From JBCCMQ01 sp039026235 (GTDB taxonomy: Bacteria; Pseudomonadota; Alphaproteobacteria; Rhodobacterales; Rhodobacteraceae): a stretch of 64,000 bases of DNA. The translations under genes were made by a program, and so were the position numbers. The stretch spans positions 124,001 through 188,000 of the forward strand of contig JBCCMQ010000001.1 in NCBI GenBank assembly GCA_039026235.1, given 5' to 3'. Of this stretch, positions 41,643 to 50,113 are shown one piece after another. Position 1 is the first letter of the stretch, and each line of letters starts with the position of its first letter. The notes below the pieces were generated by a model that saw only the letters and a list, made by a program, of their open reading frames with translations, had not been told where the DNA came from and searched no databases.

Positions 41643-42869
41643 TCACCCGTGATACTTTGACATGACGAGCGTGGCATTGGTGCCGCCGAAGCCGAAACTG
41701 TTGGAAAGGACGGTGTCCAGCGTCACGCCTTCGCGCATTGCGGTTACGATCTCGGATGGGTCAAGTGCCGGATCAAGCTCGGTCACATTGGCCGAGGCCG
41801 CGATGAAATCGTTTTGCATCATCAGAAGGCAGTAGATTGCTTCGTGAACGCCGGTCGCGCCCAGCGAATGCCCGGTAAGCGACTTAGTCGAACTGACCGG
41901 AGGCGTAGAACCCTGTCCAAATACACTCCGGATCGCCTCGATCTCGGTCACGTCGCCGGCTGGCGTCGATGTGCCGTGTGCGTTGATGTAATCGACCGTG
42001 CGGTCGCCCAGATCCTTGACGGCAAGCCGCATGGAGCGTTCGCCGCCTTCGCCCGATGGCGCGACCATGTCGTACCCGTCCGATGTGGCGCCGTAGCCGG
42101 TGACCTCGGCATAGATCTTGGCGCCGCGCGCCTTGGCGTGTTCCAGTTCCTCAAGCACGACCACGCCGCCGCCGCCGGCAATGACGAACCCATCCCGGGT
42201 GGCGTCATAAGGGCGTGAGGCGGTCTTGGGCGTGTCGTTGTACTTTGAACTCATGGCGCCCATAGCGTCGAACAGACATGATAGCGTCCAGTCGACTTCT
42301 TCGCCCCCGCCGGCAAAGACTATGTTCTGCTTGCCCATCTGGATCTGCTCGACCCCGTTGCCGATGCAATGGGCCGACGTCGAACAGGCCGAAGTGATGG
42401 AATAGTTGATTCCCTTGATCTTGAAGGGCGTGGCTAAACAGGCTGAATTGGTCGACGACATGCACCGTGTCACCATGAAGGGCCCCATGCGCTTGGGTGC
42501 GCCCTTTGTCTTGACCGCATGGAAGGCGGTGAAGAAGTTCGAAGTGGAGGGTCCGCCCGATCCCATGATCAGGCCGCTCATCTCATTCGAGACATCGCTT
42601 TCCTCAAGACCGCTGTCGGCGATCGCCTCTTCCATGGCGATGTAGTTGTAGGCCGCACCGGGTCCCATGAAGCGCATCTGGCGTTTGTCGATGACTTCAG
42701 CCGGATCGATATCGGGAACGCCATGTACCTGACAGCGAAACCCGTTTTCGGTGTATTCCGGGGCAGCAACGATACCGGATCGACCGACCCGCAAGCTGTC
42801 GGCCACCTCAGCCGCATTGTTACCGATGGGCGAGACGATCCCGATTCCGGTGATTACGACACGGCGCAT
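41643..42869 (-). CDS. fabB: 3-oxoacyl-ACP synthase I (KAS I)
   Basis: 408-aa condensing enzyme. The active-site cysteine is in SITSACSTSAHCIGNG and the histidines are in NAHGTSTPAGD and KSLTGHSLGATG. It extends unsaturated acyl chains made via FabA. It lies 23 bases downstream of fabA, consistent with the anaerobic-type unsaturated fatty-acid pathway. Confidence 0.95.
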   Translation of the reverse strand: MRRVVITGIGIVSPIGNNAAEVADSLRVGRSGIVAAPEYTENGFRCQVHGVPDIDPAEVIDKRQMRFMGPGAAYNYIAMEEAIADSGLEESDVSNEMSGLIMGSGGPSTSNFFTAFHAVKTKGAPKRMGPFMVTRCMSSTNSACLATPFKIKGINYSITSACSTSAHCIGNGVEQIQMGKQNIVFAGGGEEVDWTLSCLFDAMGAMSSKYNDTPKTASRPYDATRDGFVIAGGGGVVVLEELEHAKARGAKIYAEVTGYGATSDGYDMVAPSGEGGERSMRLAVKDLGDRTVDYINAHGTSTPAGDVTEIEAIRSVFGQGSTPPVSSTKSLTGHSLGATGVHEAIYCLLMMQNDFIAASANVTELDPALDPSEIVTAMREGVTLDTVLSNSFGFGGTNATLVMSKYHG

Positions 42870-42892
42870 GGGCCGTCCTCCTCGTTGATGCC

Positions 42893-43405
42893 TCAGGCTG
42901 GCGCGGTGGCCAATCCAACTTTCATGTCCTTGACCTGATAGATCAACTCTCCGTCAGCCTCAACGCGTCCGTCGGCGACGCCCATCTTGAGACGCCTGTC
43001 CACCACTCGGGTGAAATCAACGAAATACCGGATCAGTGTCCGGTCCGGGCGAACCATGCCGGACAGCTTCACCTCGCCCACGCCCAGGGCAAATCCCTGT
43101 CCCAGCCAGCCGCGCCAGCCAAGGTTGAAACCTGTCAGCTGCCAAAGGCCGTCCAGTCCAAGGCATCCGGGCATCACCGGATTTCCCGGAAAATGGCACT
43201 TAAAGAACCATAGATCCGGCGTGATATCGAACTCTGCCACCACGTGGCCTTTGCCATTTGGGCCACCGTCATCCGAGATGTCGGTTATCCTATCCATCAT
43301 CAGCATCGGAGGTTCGGGCAGCTGTGCGTTGCCGGGTCCGAACAGTTCCCCGCGCGCGCACTTTAAGAGCGCGTCTTTGTCGAAGCTGGTCGGAAATTTA
43401 GCCAT
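42893..43405 (-). CDS. fabA: 3-hydroxydecanoyl-ACP dehydratase/isomerase
   Basis: 170 aa, the usual FabA length. The active-site histidine is in FKCHFPGNPVMPGCLGLDGLWQ, where the downstream Asp is also catalytic. It introduces and isomerises the double bond that commits chains to unsaturation. ATG 43405 is the family start; the upstream extension runs into the irr promoter. It heads the operon divergent from irr. Confidence 0.95.
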   Translation of the reverse strand: MAKFPTSFDKDALLKCARGELFGPGNAQLPEPPMLMMDRITDISDDGGPNGKGHVVAEFDITPDLWFFKCHFPGNPVMPGCLGLDGLWQLTGFNLGWRGWLGQGFALGVGEVKLSGMVRPDRTLIRYFVDFTRVVDRRLKMGVADGRVEADGELIYQVKDMKVGLATAPA

Positions 43406-43543
43406 GCAGGCGGGTCCCTCGCGCGCGATTTTTTTTGGTCCAGCCCGTCTATCACTGGCCCAGAGACAAGGGCAAGGGCCGGAAGGCGCCTGCCGCCGGC
43501 GACGGCAGAACGGCCACATCCGGCCATGTGACGCCGAATCCAT

Positions 43544-43573
43544 TTGAAAACCGGCCTGCAAACGCCCTATATT
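43544..43573 (+). promoter_or_regulatory. sigma70-type promoter of irr
   Basis: TTGAAA (43544-43549) and TATATT (43568-43573) are separated by 18 bases, each one mismatch from consensus. The predicted start site is close to the irr ATG at 43583, so the leader is very short. Confidence 0.55.
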
Positions 43574-43582
43574 AAGGTTGAC

Positions 43583-44008
43583 ATGGCAAGCGAAACGGAT
43601 ATCGCCGCGAAACGCGGTACCGAATGGCTAGCGGGTGCGGGCCTAAGGCCGACCCGGCAACGGGTGACGCTTGCCAGTCTTTTGGTAGGAGACGGGCACG
43701 ACCGTCATGTGACTGCCGAAGGGCTTTATGCGGCCGCCAATGAAGTGGGCGAGCGGGTATCTTTGGCGACCGTCTACAATACCCTAAGAGCTTTCTGCGA
43801 TGCCGGGTTGATCCAGGAAGTCACCGTCGATGGCTCCAGAAGTTACTTCGACACCAGGATCGACGATCACCCGCATTTCTACTGGGAAAATGACGGCGAA
43901 TTGACCGACGCGCCAGCCGACCAATTCAAGATTTCGCGGCTGCCGGATCCGCCGCCAGGCGCCGAGATTGCTAAGGTCGATGTTGTGATACGGCTCCGCC
44001 GCACCTAG
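43583..44008 (+). CDS. irr: iron response regulator (Fur family)
   Basis: 141-aa Fur-fold protein. The winged helix covers about residues 10-85 (LRPTRQRVTLASLL, SLATVYNTLRAFCDAGLIQEV), followed by a dimer domain with DDHPHFYWENDG in place of the His-rich metal site of Fur. It has no C-x2-C pair. This matches Irr-type regulators, which in alphaproteobacteria respond to haem status rather than Fe(II). The arrangement divergent from fabA-fabB-fabI supports the call. ATG 43583 has AAGG 6 bases upstream. Confidence 0.9.
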   Translation: MASETDIAAKRGTEWLAGAGLRPTRQRVTLASLLVGDGHDRHVTAEGLYAAANEVGERVSLATVYNTLRAFCDAGLIQEVTVDGSRSYFDTRIDDHPHFYWENDGELTDAPADQFKISRLPDPPPGAEIAKVDVVIRLRRT

Positions 44009-44404
44009 CGCGGAAGTCAATCCTTAACCATTTTTTGCTGAACAATCTCGACGCTTCAGGCTGATCGGTCGCCGCCGTCGGACAATTAAGGCAACAATTT
44101 GACAAAAAAGTGCCGGATTTGAGAAGTTGTTCACAGCATTCTGTGTGAATGCGTGCCAAATGGGGGCACACCGTCAATCGGTAAAGACTTTCGCCGCAAC
44201 TTTCCGGCGGGTCGTTTTGAACCAGGGCGTATGTGGCGCTTGGGTAAAAGTGCCTGGTTCATTTGCCGGTGACACGTGGTTTGGTCCGGGTCGGGCCTGC
44301 CTGCAGGATGTTGCGGGCGGTGCTTTGACAAGGAACCGAACAAGGGATAGGCACCGTGCTCTTGGACGTTGAGTGACGGTAACGAATGTGAGGAGTAACG
44401 TGCC
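44009..44404. other. 396-base intergenic region before the lipoprotein gene
   Basis: No convincing gene is seen on either strand. The left half is AT-richer than its surroundings. TTGACA occurs at 44099 and at 44325, but neither has a good -10 at proper spacing (the latter is followed by TAGGCA after 17 bases). The right part presumably holds the lipoprotein promoter. GAGGAG precedes its ATG. Confidence 0.5.
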
Positions 44405-44872
44405 ATGAGGGCGAAATGGATGGCTTTGGCAGTGCCGCTTTTGGCGCTTGCCGCTTGCGCACCCCCTGAAATCGGTGAACGCGAGGTTCAGGTCGGATCG
44501 AAGGAATTTGTAGTGCAGCCAGGCCTTGCGCCTGCGGACACGGCGACTGTTCTGACGCACACCTGTTGGTGGCTGGACCTGACACCTGAGCAGATCGAAG
44601 CAATTCGCAACCGGAGGGATTTTGATGAAATCTTCCGCTACGCGATTGAAAACTGCCCCGAAATTGCAGACCTGCTGGGGCCTCCAGCCACTGCGGCCAT
44701 ATTTGCGGAACGTCGGATTGGCGAAGACGACGACGTAGATGATGGCGGCGGCGTCGGCGGAGGCGGCGGAGGCGGCGGAGGCGGCGGCGGCGGCGGCGGC
44801 GGAGGCGGAGGCCCCGATCCCGATCCCGATCCCGACCCAACACCTTCGTGCAGCGGCCGGGGATGCAGTTAA
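44405..44872 (+). CDS. lipoprotein with polyglycine and Pro-Asp repeat tail
   Basis: 155 aa. A lipobox (LLALAAC, Cys near residue 18) follows a basic signal peptide, predicting an outer- or inner-membrane lipoprotein. A small globular part (about 30-105) contains CWWLDLTPEQIEAIRNRRDFDEIF. It is followed by an acidic stretch, a run of 19 glycines, four Pro-Asp repeats and a short Cys-containing end (SCSGRGCS). The globular part resembles no family I know. A perfect terminator follows the stop. Confidence 0.82.
   Translation: MRAKWMALAVPLLALAACAPPEIGEREVQVGSKEFVVQPGLAPADTATVLTHTCWWLDLTPEQIEAIRNRRDFDEIFRYAIENCPEIADLLGPPATAAIFAERRIGEDDDVDDGGGVGGGGGGGGGGGGGGGGGGGPDPDPDPDPTPSCSGRGCS
44756..44836 (+). 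repeat. GGC/GGA triplet tract and CCCGAT hexamer repeats
   Basis: Nineteen consecutive glycine codons (GGC and GGA only, 44756-44812) are followed by four CCCGAT-type units (44813-44836). Both are in frame in the lipoprotein gene. Because units are multiples of three, slippage would change tail length without a frameshift. Confidence 0.9.
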
Positions 44873-44904
44873 CCCCTTCCGTCCGGAGGGTCTGACATAA
44901 CAGC

Positions 44905-44929
44905 AAGGGCCGCGTTTCGCGGCCCTTTT
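44905..44929 (+). terminator. rho-independent terminator
   Basis: AAGGGCCGCG (44905-44914) pairs perfectly with CGCGGCCCTT (44918-44927) around a TTT loop, followed by TT. It ends the lipoprotein transcript and, read from the other strand, lies just downstream of the convergent peptidase gene. Confidence 0.88.
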
Positions 44930-44959
44930 GGTTTGGTTCTCAGATCTGTGAGATTTATC

Positions 44960-45616
44960 TCATCCGCGCGGGACGGGTATCATGCCTCCGGCGAACACCG
45001 CGTCCCATGTCGCGGGCTTGTTCGGGTTCTGCATGCGCAGGAATGTCAGGCCGGTTTTCTCCCAAGGCAGGATGCGATTGGTCAGGTTGTCCAAAACCAT
45101 ATCGCCTTTCGATGTGCGCACGACAAGAACCGCGTGACGGGTTCTGTCGCGCAGGAAAGCGGTCGCAATAAGCAAGCGGTCCGCCGGAACACCCGCGGCC
45201 AGAAGCTGACGTTTTTTCTCAAGCGCGAAATCTTCGCAGTCTCCACCGCGGCGCGTGGGCAGGGTCCAATGCTCTTCCCGGTTGAACTGTGCCTGATCAG
45301 TGATCTGCGGGTAGCGGAAGTTGACCGACCGGTTTACCCGCTGGGCCAAAGCCATGATGCCGCGATCGTCCACGACTGTGGTACTTGCGCGTACCTTTGC
45401 CGCGCAGGCCCAGGCATATCGGTCGCACACGCCAATAAATCCCTGCGGTGGCTCGATCGCCTTCTGAGCTACCAGAAATTCCGTCCAACTGCGGTCCGAG
45501 GCCGAGGCCGCTGATACCGCGCCAAGCGCGATCAATGCTAGAATTCCCGCCATTGTGCGGCGCCAGAAATTGTTGCGGCGCGCGCGATGCGAATAGGTCG
45601 TGTGACTGCGGCCCAT
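44960..45616 (-). CDS. bacterial transglutaminase-like cysteine peptidase (BTLCP, DUF920)
   Basis: 218 aa, exported (signal peptide ends near AASASD). The predicted Cys-His-Asp triad is complete: Cys in RRGGDCEDFALEKK, His in RTRHAVLVV, Asp in VLDNLTNRI. The family includes LapG, the periplasmic protease that releases biofilm adhesins, but no lapD or large adhesin gene is in the window. The start at 45616 has GGGGA 10 bases upstream; other starts within 40 bases are possible. Confidence 0.85.
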   Translation of the reverse strand: MGRSHTTYSHRARRNNFWRRTMAGILALIALGAVSAASASDRSWTEFLVAQKAIEPPQGFIGVCDRYAWACAAKVRASTTVVDDRGIMALAQRVNRSVNFRYPQITDQAQFNREEHWTLPTRRGGDCEDFALEKKRQLLAAGVPADRLLIATAFLRDRTRHAVLVVRTSKGDMVLDNLTNRILPWEKTGLTFLRMQNPNKPATWDAVFAGGMIPVPRG

Positions 45617-45772
45617 AATTGGCATATCCCCAAGCTGCGGTCCCACCCACGCATGAAGCTGCTGGGCAAAAGAGGCATTTTGGGGGCGGCAAAATGGAGA
45701 GTTTCCGCCTGTGCGACGCTCTGTTCATCAAAGTTTAGTAGTCAGATCTCGCGCCTCCAGATCGACGAGTAC

Positions 45773-46639
45773 CTAGAACCACTGGCCGGGTTCGATCAGC
45801 CCAAGATCCATCAATTCCTGCGAAGTCCAGCCGAACCGGACCGAATTGTGCCAAGCAAACGTATCAATTTCAAATCGCGAACCAGGGTTCGTGCGCAGCG
45901 CCTTTGCGACGCGAAACGAACAGATCGCAGCGGTCAGGTTATTGTGCCACGGACAGGCGTAGGTGTTGTATTCCGGGTCCGAGAAAAGGTGATTGTCCGA
46001 CAACTGCAGGCCGGGCTTGGCCCGGAAAAGGGCGATCCGGTCGATACGGCGCGCCGTCTTCGGGATGTGCTCTTCAAAGCGCCAGCGAAGTCCGCCGAAG
46101 AAGTCCAACTGGCGCTCTAGCTTCGGTCCACGAGGCCCCGCCTGGCGGTTCAATGCATAGTACCCCGTCCGGTCGATATGGGCATCATCCCGGGAAACGG
46201 CATTCGGCGTCTTGTCCAGATCACCCGCGTAAAGGTCGATCACATAGGTCAGCATCGCTTCACGCCGTTCTTCCGCGTGAAAGGCCAGCATCTCCGCCAC
46301 GTTGCGCGTCTCGGAAAAAGGGTGAAACAGATACTCGGCGTTGTAGCAGTAGTAGATCCAAACGCCCGGGCACGCACTGATCAGCGTATTGATCGCGTCG
46401 GCCACCGCCCCCTGCTGATGGGTGTCGAAGTCGACCGTCAGCACGCTGTCTTGCAGACCCCCCGGCAACGCGATGTTCGGCGGTGCAAACAAGATGGTCT
46501 GCGCAAAGCCTGCGTTCAGATGGTGGCGTACCGTGCTTTCCAGCTCGATCTCATCTTCGGCGAAGATCAGGCAAAGGGGCCCCTTGGATACGGCCGCGCG
46601 CGCCTTGCGCAAAAGGTCTGACAGCTGGGAATAGCGCAT
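45773..46639 (-). CDS. conserved protein, possibly glycosyltransferase family 2-like
   Basis: 288 aa, cytosolic. The central region (WIYYCYNAEYLFHPFSETRNVAEMLAFHAEERREAMLTYVIDLYAGDL, residues about 95-140) has the layout of proteins in which an Asp-x-Asp-like loop precedes an acceptor site. This resembles the Glyco_tranf_2_4 group, but the metal-binding motif is not canonical (N-A-E). The assignment is therefore weak. It is divergent from miaB with about 125 bases between. Confidence 0.5.
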   Translation of the reverse strand: MRYSQLSDLLRKARAAVSKGPLCLIFAEDEIELESTVRHHLNAGFAQTILFAPPNIALPGGLQDSVLTVDFDTHQQGAVADAINTLISACPGVWIYYCYNAEYLFHPFSETRNVAEMLAFHAEERREAMLTYVIDLYAGDLDKTPNAVSRDDAHIDRTGYYALNRQAGPRGPKLERQLDFFGGLRWRFEEHIPKTARRIDRIALFRAKPGLQLSDNHLFSDPEYNTYACPWHNNLTAAICSFRVAKALRTNPGSRFEIDTFAWHNSVRFGWTSQELMDLGLIEPGQWF

Positions 46640-46763
46640 CGATCTTGGACTGCCTCGTTCTGATGCCGATTGTGCGCACCGGCACCGGAAAGCTCAAGCG
46701 TTGCGGCGCATGCGCCGTTGGTTTAGGGAAATCGGTGTTTTTACCGGACTTTGGGATCCTGCC

Positions 46764-48092
46764 ATGGGCGCGCCTAAGAAACTGTTCATCAAGACCTACG
46801 GGTGCCAGATGAATGTCTACGATAGCGAACGCATGGCCGAGACCCTGGCCAACGCCGGCTATGAACAGACCGGCGATGCGGCCGAGGCCGATATGATCCT
46901 CTTGAATACCTGTCACATCCGCGAGAAGGCAGCCGAAAAGGTGTACTCTGAACTCGGACGCTTGAAACCGCTGCGGCAGGCCAACCCGGACCTGAAAATC
47001 GGCGTTGCAGGTTGTGTTGCTCAGGCCGAGGGCGAAGAGATCATGCGCCGCCAACCCATGGTGGACCTGGTGGTCGGGCCGCAGAGCTATCACCGGCTGC
47101 CGGAATTGGAGGCACGTGCGCGCACGGGCGCGAAGGCCCTGGATACGGATTTTCCGGCCGCGCTCAAATTCGAGGATTTGCCCGCGCGTCCAAAGGCCCC
47201 GCGCGCACCGGCGGCGTTTTTGACGGTGCAGGAAGGCTGCGACAAGTTCTGCGCCTTTTGCGTGGTGCCCTACACGCGCGGCGCCGAGGTCAGCCGGCCG
47301 GCAACGCGAATTTTGCAAGAGGCCCGCGATCTGGTGGACCGTGGCGTGCGGGAAATCACTCTGCTTGGTCAGAATGTGAACGCCTATCACGGTGACGGAC
47401 CCGATGGCAGTGACTGGACGCTGGCGCGCCTGATCTGGGAGTTGGCGGAAATCGACGATCTACAGAGGATTCGTTTCACCACGTCGCATCCAAACGATAT
47501 GAGCGACGATCTGATTGATGCCCATGGACGCTGCGAAAAACTGATGCCCTACCTGCATTTGCCAGTGCAGTCGGGCAGCGACCGAATACTGAAAAGAATG
47601 AACCGCAAGCATTCGGCCGCTGACTATCTGCGGCTCATTGAGCGGATTCGCTCCGCGCGACCGGATATCCTGATGTCAGGCGACTTTATCGTGGGGTTCC
47701 CGGAAGAAACCGACGCCGATTTCGAGGCCACGATGACGCTTGTGAAAGAAGTGGTCTACGGTCAGGCATTCAGTTTCAAATACTCGGCCCGTCCCGGAAC
47801 GCCGGCGGCCGAACGCATCGACGTCAAGCAAAGCATCGCTGATGAACGGCTAAAGGAGCTTCAGGCGCTTTTGACCGATCAGCAGCGCCAGGTCCAAGAG
47901 GGCATGGTCGGGCGAAAGGTCGCTGTCATGTTCGAAAAGGCAGGGCGATTGCCGGGCCAGATGGTGGGCAAATCCGAATATCTGCATGCGGTCCATGTGG
48001 CGGGCGCGGCCATCCATCCCGGCGATATACGGACCGTGCGCATCACCGCGTCGGCGCCCAATTCGTTGGCCGGAGAAATCGTCGCTTCCTAG
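46764..48092 (+). CDS. miaB: tRNA-2-methylthio-N6-dimethylallyladenosine synthase
   Basis: 442-aa radical-SAM methylthiotransferase. The N-terminal UPF0004 domain uses cysteines in TYGCQMNVYDSE, LLNTCHIREKA and VAGCVAQAEG. The radical-SAM cluster motif is GCDKFCAFC. A C-terminal TRAM domain begins near residue 375. It modifies A37 of tRNAs reading UNN codons. ATG 46764 matches the conserved N-terminus. Confidence 0.96.
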   Translation: MGAPKKLFIKTYGCQMNVYDSERMAETLANAGYEQTGDAAEADMILLNTCHIREKAAEKVYSELGRLKPLRQANPDLKIGVAGCVAQAEGEEIMRRQPMVDLVVGPQSYHRLPELEARARTGAKALDTDFPAALKFEDLPARPKAPRAPAAFLTVQEGCDKFCAFCVVPYTRGAEVSRPATRILQEARDLVDRGVREITLLGQNVNAYHGDGPDGSDWTLARLIWELAEIDDLQRIRFTTSHPNDMSDDLIDAHGRCEKLMPYLHLPVQSGSDRILKRMNRKHSAADYLRLIERIRSARPDILMSGDFIVGFPEETDADFEATMTLVKEVVYGQAFSFKYSARPGTPAAERIDVKQSIADERLKELQALLTDQQRQVQEGMVGRKVAVMFEKAGRLPGQMVGKSEYLHAVHVAGAAIHPGDIRTVRITASAPNSLAGEIVAS

Positions 48093-48100
48093 TTGCGTTG

Positions 48101-48961
48101 TCAGCCCGGAGGCAGCAGGTTTGTCGCGCGGCCAAAATTTCTGCCAAAGGCTTTCATGGCCGTTAGGGCCTCGAGGGTGATTTCGTGGGTTTCATCGATG
48201 GATGCGGGATCGGCGCGGACCCAAGCGCCGTCATCGAGCCTGACCTCTTCAAAGGCACCATCGCAGTTGGCGTCCCGGTAAAGCGTTGTGACCTCAAGCG
48301 ACCGGCCAATGCGGCAATCGGTTGGCGTGGGCGTGGTGCCGTCGAAGTCAAAGATCCAGGCGGACCGCCTGCCAGAGGGTTGCGGTGCACCGCGCATCCG
48401 AACGAACGGGCGCCCGGTCGTTTTCCAGTTAGTATCCAGCATGCGGGTTATGTCGGCCATGTCGATCAACATGGCGCGGGTGCGAGGTACGATTTCTTTC
48501 GGCGGAACTGGCAGCGGCGTTGCACCAATCGATCGGGTCTCGGCCATAAAAGCGGTCAGCCTGTCGATGTTGTCACGATAAATCGTCTCAAAGGTTGCCG
48601 ACTGCGGCCCGTCAAAACCCGACCTTGACCCATCGCCGAAGTCCATGGCGTCAATCGTGCCGTCACATCGATCGTCGCGGTAGGCCACCTTTCTGCCTAA
48701 CTCTTCGCCACGGTCGAGGATTAGTATGCAGCGCAGGCGTCCGTTCTGGCTCGGTTGGCGCGACAGAATCGTGTACTGTATGCCGCTCAGCTCGACATGG
48801 ATGTCCTGGCGGATCGTTCCGGATGCTGTCTGCAGAAAAGGGCTGTGCTCTGCCGCGGTCTCGAAAAGCGTGCCCACCGCATCATCGTTTTGCGCCATTG
48901 CGGCTTGACCCAGCAAAGCGAGCGCAAAAGCGCGGCTGAAGAACAAAATCTGCTGCCTCAT
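48101..48961 (-). CDS. exported protein of unknown function with duplicated YRD-x2-CDG motif
   Basis: 286 aa with a signal peptide ending at AAMAQ. Two related segments occur: RKVAYRDDRCDGTIDAMDFGDG and TTLYRDANCDGAFEEVRLDDG. They suggest an internal duplication, possibly of acidic metal-binding loops. I do not recognise the family. The frame is open further upstream but only antisense to phoH, so the 48961 start is used. It converges with miaB, 8 bases apart. Confidence 0.65.
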   Translation of the reverse strand: MRQQILFFSRAFALALLGQAAMAQNDDAVGTLFETAAEHSPFLQTASGTIRQDIHVELSGIQYTILSRQPSQNGRLRCILILDRGEELGRKVAYRDDRCDGTIDAMDFGDGSRSGFDGPQSATFETIYRDNIDRLTAFMAETRSIGATPLPVPPKEIVPRTRAMLIDMADITRMLDTNWKTTGRPFVRMRGAPQPSGRRSAWIFDFDGTTPTPTDCRIGRSLEVTTLYRDANCDGAFEEVRLDDGAWVRADPASIDETHEITLEALTAMKAFGRNFGRATNLLPPG

Positions 48962-49108
48962 AAGCACGTAGATGTGCCGCGGCGTCGCACCTGGCAACCC
49001 AATATTTCGATATGGCGCCGAATTTTGCACCGAGCTATGCTTGCGTCCACGCCTGTGCCTTGGCAGCATTGCGATCAGTTGCGAACCCGAATCTCCGGAG
49101 CACCATTG

Positions 49109-50113
49109 GTGACAATCGCGCCAATCCCGCCAACAGCGGACGATCTGTCCGAAACACTTCTTGAATTTCCCGACAACCGGTTGCTGATCGACCTGGGCGG
49201 CGAGCATGGGCGTAACCTCACCCAGATCGAAGCTGAATTGGGGGTCCAGATTGTCCAGCGCGGCAATCAGCTTATCGTCCACGGTGAAGAGGGCGCAATC
49301 GGCAAGGCCGCCGATGTACTTCAATCGCTCTACGCCCGGCTGGAAGCGGGCAAGGCATTAGAGACTGGCGATATCGACGGCGAGATCCGGCTCGGCGGGT
49401 CGGCCAAGGGCACAGGCACCCGGTCCGGCGATCAGCTTGAGATGTTTCGCAGCGGCCATTTCGAAATCAAGACCCGGAAAAAGTCGGTCGAACCCCGAAC
49501 CAAGGCCCAGAAAGCCTATGTGCAGGCCCTGTTTGAGCACGAGCTGGCCTTTGGCATCGGCCCGGCCGGTACGGGGAAGACCTATATGGCGGTGGCTGTC
49601 GGTGTTTCGATGTTTATCGGGGGACAGGTCGACCGCATCATCCTGAGCCGCCCGGCGGTCGAAGCCGGCGAACGCCTGGGTTTCCTGCCCGGCGACATGA
49701 AGGAAAAGGTCGATCCGCACATGCAGCCGCTTTATGATGCGCTGAATGATGTCTTGCCTGGCAAACAGGTGGCAAAATTGATCGAGGATAAACGAATCGA
49801 GATTGCTCCGCTGGCCTTTATGCGTGGTCGCACGTTGTCGAACGCCTTTGTGGTTCTGGACGAGGCACAGAACGCCACGTCGATGCAGATGAAGATGTTC
49901 CTGACCCGCCTTGGCCAGGGCAGCCGCATGGTGGTCACCGGCGACCGCAGCCAAGTCGACCTGCCGCGCGGCGTACCGTCGGGCCTGCACGATGCGGAAC
50001 GCCTGCTGAAGGGTGTCGACAACATCGCGTTCAATTACTTCTCGGCCAAGGACGTGGTGCGCCACCCGCTGGTTGCCGCGATCATCGAGGCCTACGATAA
50101 GGGCGATGCCTGA
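49109..50113 (+). CDS. phoH: PhoH-family ATPase (PhoH-like)
   Basis: 334 aa. An N-terminal KH-like region (LLIDLGGEHGRNLTQIEAELGVQI) precedes the PhoH P-loop domain, with Walker A GIGPAGTGKTYMAVA and Walker B VVLDEAQNATSMQMKM. In alphaproteobacteria it is normally next to ybeY and lies in an RNA-processing operon. The GTG start at 49109 has GGAG 8 bases upstream. A longer frame from 48755 is antisense to the neighbouring gene and is rejected. Confidence 0.95.
   Translation: MTIAPIPPTADDLSETLLEFPDNRLLIDLGGEHGRNLTQIEAELGVQIVQRGNQLIVHGEEGAIGKAADVLQSLYARLEAGKALETGDIDGEIRLGGSAKGTGTRSGDQLEMFRSGHFEIKTRKKSVEPRTKAQKAYVQALFEHELAFGIGPAGTGKTYMAVAVGVSMFIGGQVDRIILSRPAVEAGERLGFLPGDMKEKVDPHMQPLYDALNDVLPGKQVAKLIEDKRIEIAPLAFMRGRTLSNAFVVLDEAQNATSMQMKMFLTRLGQGSRMVVTGDRSQVDLPRGVPSGLHDAERLLKGVDNIAFNYFSAKDVVRHPLVAAIIEAYDKGDA

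Noticed and set aside
44325..44354. Sigma70 or EcfG-type promoter before the lipoprotein gene (TTGACA; GGAAC)
   Set aside because: The only candidate -10 for TTGACA is TAGGCA, and GGAAC to CGTG spacing is 18 bases, outside the usual EcfG range. It is noted only as an unresolved region.
44432..44906. Arginine-rich open frames antisense to the lipoprotein's glycine tract
   Set aside because: They are low-complexity reverse complements of GGC/GGA repeats with no independent support.
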